Source: Symbiotaphrina buchneri
Lineage: Eukaryota; Ascomycota; Symbiotaphrinales; Symbiotaphrinaceae
Length of the DNA stretch: 64,000 bases
Assembly: GCA_001599915.1 (NCBI GenBank)
Contig: BCIG01000017.1
Location: forward strand, 434,001-498,000
Direction of reading: 5' to 3'
Shown here one piece after another: positions 58,941 through 64,000 of the stretch. The position numbers and the translations under genes are program-made. The notes beneath the pieces were generated by a model. The model saw only the letters and a program-made list of their open reading frames with translations. It was not told the DNA's origin and ran no database searches. Within the stretch, counting starts at the first letter, position 1. Every line of letters begins with the position of its first letter.

Positions 58941-61440
58941 GCTTTTGCTTGCCTGCTTCTGGTCTGTCGACGCTGACGCAATTGAAGTAACACGTCGCTT
59001 GAACCGGTGCAAGCGTTTGGGCGAAATATTGCTTCACATTAGTATTTGATCTCTCGGGCGAAACGAAATCACGGAAGCACAGGTGGCCTGTTATTTGCGA
59101 AGCCAGACGATGTCAGCAGTTGGTCACAGTGTAAGCGGTCCCTTTCACAATCATTGGTTACATTTGTTTGTTTCAGAACGCGAGCTGCGCTCTGGTAGAC
59201 TTAGTGTCTTGCTGGATGGAACAGCCACTGGGAGCCAGCCAATAGGGCCAGATCCGTTTGACAGCTTGGCGCTCCAGTCATTGCGAAAAGGGGCTAAGAG
59301 CTTGAAATGGTCCAGGGCAAAACGCGCTTCCGGGTTAAACCACACTGAAGCCAGTTATGCCGAGCTCACCCGCATCGTGGGGTACAGTCGAGGAATGTCG
59401 ATCTATTGATGTCTAGCCCATATCCCAAGAGTCTCTTGCATCAAACCAGGAATGCGAATTGTGTTCGACTCCCTACGTCATGTGAAAGCAAAAGATTCTG
59501 GGCCATCAAGACACCTCATTTTCATTGTTGTATTGGTTGTAGTTGCGCCTAACCGTTAATGTGTAGATATCCGCTCGAGTGTCAGTTCCACAAGGCTAAA
59601 ACAATTTATCAAACTTGGAAAAAGACGTTCATCAGCCAACCAAGCTCGTACGACGGTGCTCAGGCCATCTAGGAACATTGCGCGGCTGCCATCCGAAATG
59701 CTCGGTCCGCTGGGAACTATTTGCGCCCAATCGAGGGAAGAAATGGTCTCCTGAATCAGGTGAAATGTTGTGTTCCGACAAGAAAACGCCATCAGTATCC
59801 TCTGAGATCGAGCACAGATAGAATAGCTCGAGCACCGTGTAAAGTGATGGTCACCGGCATGATCGACGCCTGTATGAAACCCTGTGCGTCGTGGGCTTTC
59901 GATGATACAGGGTCACAAAATCCCCGTTACAGGTATCTCCCTGCTTAAAAAGAGGGTACCTGAGCCAGTAAGAATTAAATCCCCGGACGTGTGTAAGCAG
60001 CCGTAGTTTGATGAATCTGTTGTTTGAGCAGCGCGCGCTCACAACTTCACCATTCGAGGAAAATGTTTTCGACAGGAACCTCTGCCCCGTGTCGCACAAG
60101 ATCTGGTGTCACCACCATCGACATGCGGGCCGACCTGGACCATATCACGGAGAGACATCACTGAGGGCCGATTGTAGATTTGCAGGGTAACATTGGCGTT
60201 TGCCGTAGCAACGAAGTCTGTTGTGTACGATATCGATCGGCATCTTCAATGCAGGAAGATCGGATTGACCCGAGCGATATCAGTCGCGATATGACGACTG
60301 TCCCTGTTGTGCCCCACAAAGAGATTAGGGCGAGATTCAGGGGAAACTGGCCGGGTAGGCCTGGCTTGGCTTCACTTGGCGTTTACTAAATTCAGGTACG
60401 CAGCCAATGACAGGCGCGAGAAGCAGTTCCGACGCGATGGTCTAAAGCAAGTGGCAGGAGACGATCTGCGGGTGGCTTGCGCACGCCGGGCTCGGGCTAA
60501 GGCAGGGGTAAAAGCTACAGGAGAGGTCCCTGCTTGGCTCGGAGAAGAACGCAGGGGCAAGCCAAGGATTCAATGAGAACATGCCAATGGAGACGCGACA
60601 AGCACACACGTCAAACAATAGAGATGGAACAAAGAGCAACTAACTTAACTGAAACAATGATTTTATTCAAGAACAGTGTAATACAAACAGAAATCCTGAA
60701 GGGGCAATTGCAGTCACTTATGTGTTAAAAATGATCAAAAGTGAACAGGCCCCTGTGAAGCCGTGGAGCCGTGGAGCGGGAGTGCCTGACGCGCTACTTT
60801 AGCGCAGCGGCCAATTACATGCGTCGTTTCAAGGGGCATTCTGGGGCCTCGCCGTTCGACATGTCACCTAAGGTTTACGTACCTGCTAATAATTCATTCA
60901 TTTTGTGTGCTGTGCTTTTTGTGCTGCTACCTTAATATTCCGTTGCTAAGAGTACCTCAGTGATTGCTGGTAAAGTAAGAGGCTCGAAGTACTATGTAAG
61001 TACTCTGGTACACAGGATTCACTGCCAAACATTTACCACCCGCAATGAATGAAGGACTCGTACCTTGACAACAAGTGACAGAGCACCGGGGCGTGCGGCT
61101 GGCCCAGGCCCCCGGTTCCTCAAAAGGTCCACCTCCACCTTCGCTTCCCTGTCCTTCCTTCCTCTTTCCTACTTCTTCTTCCTCTTCCTCTTCCTCTCCA
61201 CACCCTCACTCTCTCTCACTCTTCGTCAATCCTTTCCTTTTCTTCAACCACCACACACTCTTTGGACCTTCAGCTTCAAGCACTTCACTCTCTTAGTGCC
61301 TTAAGCTATTGTCTCTCCCTTCTTGCAAACCTGCAACCTTCCATTCTCTTACGCCTAGTTGCGTCCTCTTGAAGCTTTGGTGATCTGAGATCCCGTGTTT
61401 GCAACTTCCACGTTCAACGTCAACAACACAAGTTGCAGCC
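58941..61440. other. 2.5-kb gene-free tract
   Basis: No gene recognised on either strand. Candidates examined and not accepted include 59083-59409 (+), 60307-60576 (+) and 60372-60639 (-). Base composition is mixed. 61125-61390 is strongly pyrimidine-rich and probably the promoter and 5' leader of the CAP-protein gene. This is the longest unexplained stretch in the window. Confidence 0.45.
61125..61390 (+). promoter_or_regulatory. CT-rich promoter/leader of the CAP-protein gene
   Basis: Long runs such as CTTCTTCCTCTTCCTCTTCC and CTCACTCTCTCTCAC lie 50-310 bp upstream of the ATG. Pyrimidine tracts of this kind mark transcription start regions of strongly expressed fungal genes. Confidence 0.45.
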
Positions 61441-62544
61441 ATGCGTTCTTCTACCTTGCTTACTGCTCTCTTCGCCATCGGTGGGTTGACCTCACCTTTG
61501 GGCAAGCGCGACTTCGTTACCGATGTCGTCGTTGTCACCGACATTGTCTATGTCACTGCCGGCGAGGCTGCTGCTGCGACCTCAACCACCGCTGCAGAGG
61601 CAGAGGCTGCTGCTGTCACGGTAGTCCAGTATGCCGGTGAGAGCACTCCCTTCACGACCTATGGCGGCGGTTGGACCCATCACCATCATAAGCAAGCCTC
61701 CTCGACTTCCGTGGCTGTGGCTCCTATCGAGACCTCCACCACTTCTGCTCCCGTTGTCGAGTCAGCCCCGGTTGTCGAGTTCTCAACAACTCCCGTCGTC
61801 ACGTCTGAAGCGGCTCCCACGTCTGAAGCGGCTGCCACCACGTCCCAAGCGGCTGCCACATCCAGCACGAGCTCCGCGCCTCTCGCTAGTGGTACCGACT
61901 ACAGTAGCCAGGTCATCTATTCCCACAACGTTCATCGTGCCAACCATTCTGCCTCGGCTCTCGTCTGGGATGACAACTTGGCTGCCGCAGCTCAGAAGAT
62001 TGCCAGCTCTTGCGTCTATGCTCACGACTTGTAAGTGTCAATATTGCTCTCGACAGACGCGTTAAGCTAATGACCTCACCATAGGAGCGCTGTTGCCGGC
62101 CCTTATGGACCTTCTGCCTCCGGCTACGAGGGTTATGGCCAGAACATCGCCGCTGGTTATCCTGCGAGTGGAATCGCTGGGACCATTTCTGATCTCTTCT
62201 ACAATGGAGAAGTCAGCTTGTTCCTTCCCAGCTACTACGGACAAGCCAACCCTCCCAACTTCGAGGACTGGGGTCATTTCTCTCAGCTCGTTTGGGACGC
62301 TACCACGAATGTCGGCTGCGCTACTGTCGACTGCACTGCCAACGGTGGTTTGACCAACTTCGGCGACATCGACCCATTCTTCACCGTCTGCAACTACTGG
62401 CCTGAAGGTAAGTTTTCCTCTAGCACACGTGTGCCACTGTTGTTCGTGATGCTGACACGTCCACAAGGCAACATGGGTGGTGAATATGGTACCAACATTC
62501 TTCCGTCCCTGGACGAACCCACTGTCACCGGTGCCACTTCTTAG
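61441..62544 (+). CDS. secreted CAP/SCP-domain protein (Pry1/PR-1 type)
   Basis: Extracellular protein of the CAP superfamily; yeast Pry proteins bind sterols and fatty acids. Three exons: 61441-62030, 62085-62407 and 62468-62544 (329 aa). The N-terminus MRSSTLLTALFAIGGLTSPL is a signal peptide, with a KR dibasic site at once after it. Residues 30-155 are Ala/Ser/Thr/Val-rich, probably O-glycosylated, with a THHHHK run. The CAP domain has HNVHRANHSASALVWDDNLA, SSCVYAHDLSAVAGPYGPS, YGQNIAAGYP, GHFSQLVWDATTNVGCATVD and FTVCNYWPEGNMGGEYGTNI, so all four CAP signature motifs are present. Confidence 0.92.
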
Positions 62545-63763
62545 GGTGTCACTTCTCGGTTTGCTGTCTTCCGCTGATGTCCGGTACATTGGTATGTGAT
62601 GGCGAATGGATGGGGTATCGTCACTGGTGGTGGAATTCGAATCTTGTTCCTCAGCGAGTTGTTCATGTCCAGCATGTACCTGCACTTCTGAACATGTGTT
62701 CGCCCTTCAGAATGATCGACATGCACTGATGATCTGTCATGTTCTCTTCTCTGTGCATAGTTGCTAGCATGCAAGCGTCGCAGCTTTGCTTTCGCCCATG
62801 AGGCTTTGAAATCCATGAGCTTTTGCCATGAAACAGTAGAAGTTCCCATGTTTCCTCATGTGTGTGACCGTGAATAGTACAGGACCTGCCTTTTGTCATT
62901 AGCAATTGACAAGATGATGATAAACCCCGCATCATGGTCCGATGTTACCCAAGCCGCCAACACGCGTGCAGGCTCCTTCAAACAGAAGAGAATGAGGGCC
63001 GCAATCACTGTAATTTCACACAAGTTCCGGTCCCAACCCCACGCCTTGAAGTCTTAATATCTTGCTGCATGCTGCAATACACATGGTCAATTTCAGTCCC
63101 GATTCTGAAATTTAGTGAGACCTGAACTTCCGCAAAGTGCAGAGTCTACCTGCTGTCCCATATTCCTGGCAAATAAAAGTAATCATTTACCACTATCCAG
63201 CCCTGAAGGTACGTAGCTCCTCTCAGATCATTATGGTGTACAACTGCACTTCTCAGACATTTGATTCCCTGGAGATGATGGCCTATCGGAACAATTCCCC
63301 GTCTCGCTGCAGAGACCGTGCACGACTACAACCACAACCCTTAGCGCGAAACTCCTGTTTGCACTTGGGCGTCCAACTATTGATATCAAAAGGCTCCAAA
63401 CTACGACCGATGGCTTGGAAGGAATTCGGCGGTTGAGATAGAAGACTAGTCGATTCATGGGGAAGATTTAATGGGATATTGGAAGGACAAGTCTAATATA
63501 TGAGATACCTATAATTATGAGTACTGCACTGGAAAGGAAGAAATTTAAGGTAGCAGANGGTATACACCTTTTATGAGTCAGGATGTCACCAAAGGAATCG
63601 GGGCCAAGTAGCAATTCAGTTTGGAACGATTAGACTGCTCCCAACGACTGGTGATATCTAGAACTGTATATCATAATCGTGGAAATGGGGCCAATGTAGC
63701 CATCTATCGAGGAAAATGGTCTGATATACAAAGTAAGGCAGATATGGATCCAAAATGACCAAC
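62545..63763. other. intergenic, no gene recognised; contains N at 63558
   Basis: 1.2 kb between the CAP-protein gene and the partial gene at the right edge. Its right half is moderately AT-rich. Short frames (62663-62935 and others) show no domain. The undetermined base suggests a weak spot in the assembly. Confidence 0.4.
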
Positions 63764-64000
63764 CTACATTCCATCCAGCACCTTCTCCATCTCCGTCAAA
63801 TCAAAGACCTCTTTGCAGGTGCCTACCTCGCAGATCTGCACTCGCTCTTTATTCGGATCCATAGCCGCCAGCAGGGGATTCCGGCTGCGTATCCACTCCG
63901 ACTGCATATTGCCTCCCACCCTCGACACAGTCGTGTTGGTATATAATCTCTTCCTCAGACTCCTCAACGCCGCCTCAACCTCCTCGTCACTGCCCGTCAC
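63764..64000 (-). CDS. 3' end of an unidentified gene (5' part outside window)
   Basis: The last 78 codons of a minus-strand frame that runs off the right edge. The readable part contains EVEAALRSLRKRLYTNTTVS, then QSEWIRSRNPLLAAMDPNKE, RVQICEVGTCKEVFDLTEM and the end EKVLDGM. I do not recognise the family. The sequence is hydrophilic, mildly charged, has two cysteines and no low-complexity run, so it looks like real coding sequence rather than chance. Confidence 0.55.
   Translation of the reverse strand: MTGSDEEVEAALRSLRKRLYTNTTVSRVGGNMQSEWIRSRNPLLAAMDPNKERVQICEVGTCKEVFDLTEMEKVLDGM

Noticed and set aside
60307-60576. 89-codon basic frame in the long gap
   Set aside because: Arg/Ala/Gly-rich without a domain, and a comparable frame exists on the opposite strand.

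Overview
The window looks like gene-dense euchromatin from a filamentous ascomycete (Pezizomycotina). Evidence for this is short introns (mostly 46-80 nt, GT..AG with CTAAC/CTGAC-like branch sites), compact intergenic gaps, both strands used equally, and proteins that read like Eurotiomycete-type orthologues. I cannot fix the genus. One base is undetermined (N at 63558). Gene models were spliced by eye. Every multi-exon model called complete sums to a multiple of three, except the Nudix gene, which seems to carry a frameshift.

Layout from left to right. 1-4148 (-): TRS130/TRAPPC10, running off the left edge. 4373-5126: an AT-rich, terminal-inverted-repeat DNA element with a TA duplication. 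5981-7038 (+): TRM9 tRNA methyltransferase. 7200-8068 (-): a two-repeat Myb/SANT protein, with a probable extra 5' exon near 8206-8585. 10532-11707 (+): tubulin cofactor B (ALF1). 11914-14360 (-): CENP-C/Mif2. 15050-16154 (+): RNase H2 subunit A. 16573-17864 (+): PEX16. 18606-18957 (+): a MARVEL-like membrane protein fragment. 19839-21545 (+): O-acetylhomoserine sulfhydrylase. 22266-24603 (+): long-chain acyl-CoA synthetase ending in the peroxisomal signal AKL. 24948-27804 (-): NAA35/Mak10. 28105-28451 (-): ATP synthase epsilon. 28697-30160 (-): Nudix hydrolase. 30541-33108 (+): VTC2/3-type SPX protein. 34434-36512 (+): cytosolic Hsp70. 37035-37255: a 13-bp minisatellite. 37372-37998 (-): EMI1-like twin CX9C protein. 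38357-41148 (+): YME2. 41704-44685 (+): CTF4. 44913-45614 (-): CENP-B/pogo-type HTH protein. 46052-47039 (+): conserved fungal protein of unknown role. 47312-48003 (-): complex I NDUFA8. 48423-49788 (+): Nup57. 50151-50511 (-): TOM5. 50847-52356 (+): SPN1/IWS1. 52655-54985 (-): copper amine oxidase. 55701-57150 (+): RAD57. 57442-58940 (-): MFS transporter. 61441-62544 (+): secreted CAP/SCP protein. 63764-64000 (-): 3' end of an unidentified gene.

This is core housekeeping content: genome maintenance (CENP-C, RNase H2A, CTF4, RAD57), mitochondria (ATP15, NDUFA8, TOM5, YME2, EMI1-like), peroxisomes (PEX16, AKL-tagged acyl-CoA synthetase), trafficking and chaperones. I see no secondary-metabolite cluster and no virus-like element. 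The most interesting signals are regulatory and structural: ACGCG (MCB-like) clusters in front of the replication/repair genes, dispersed GGTACC/AAGGTA islands, the TIR element, the higher-order minisatellite, a DDE-less CENP-B-type protein, and an apparent frameshift in the Nudix gene. No clearly new multi-gene system was found.
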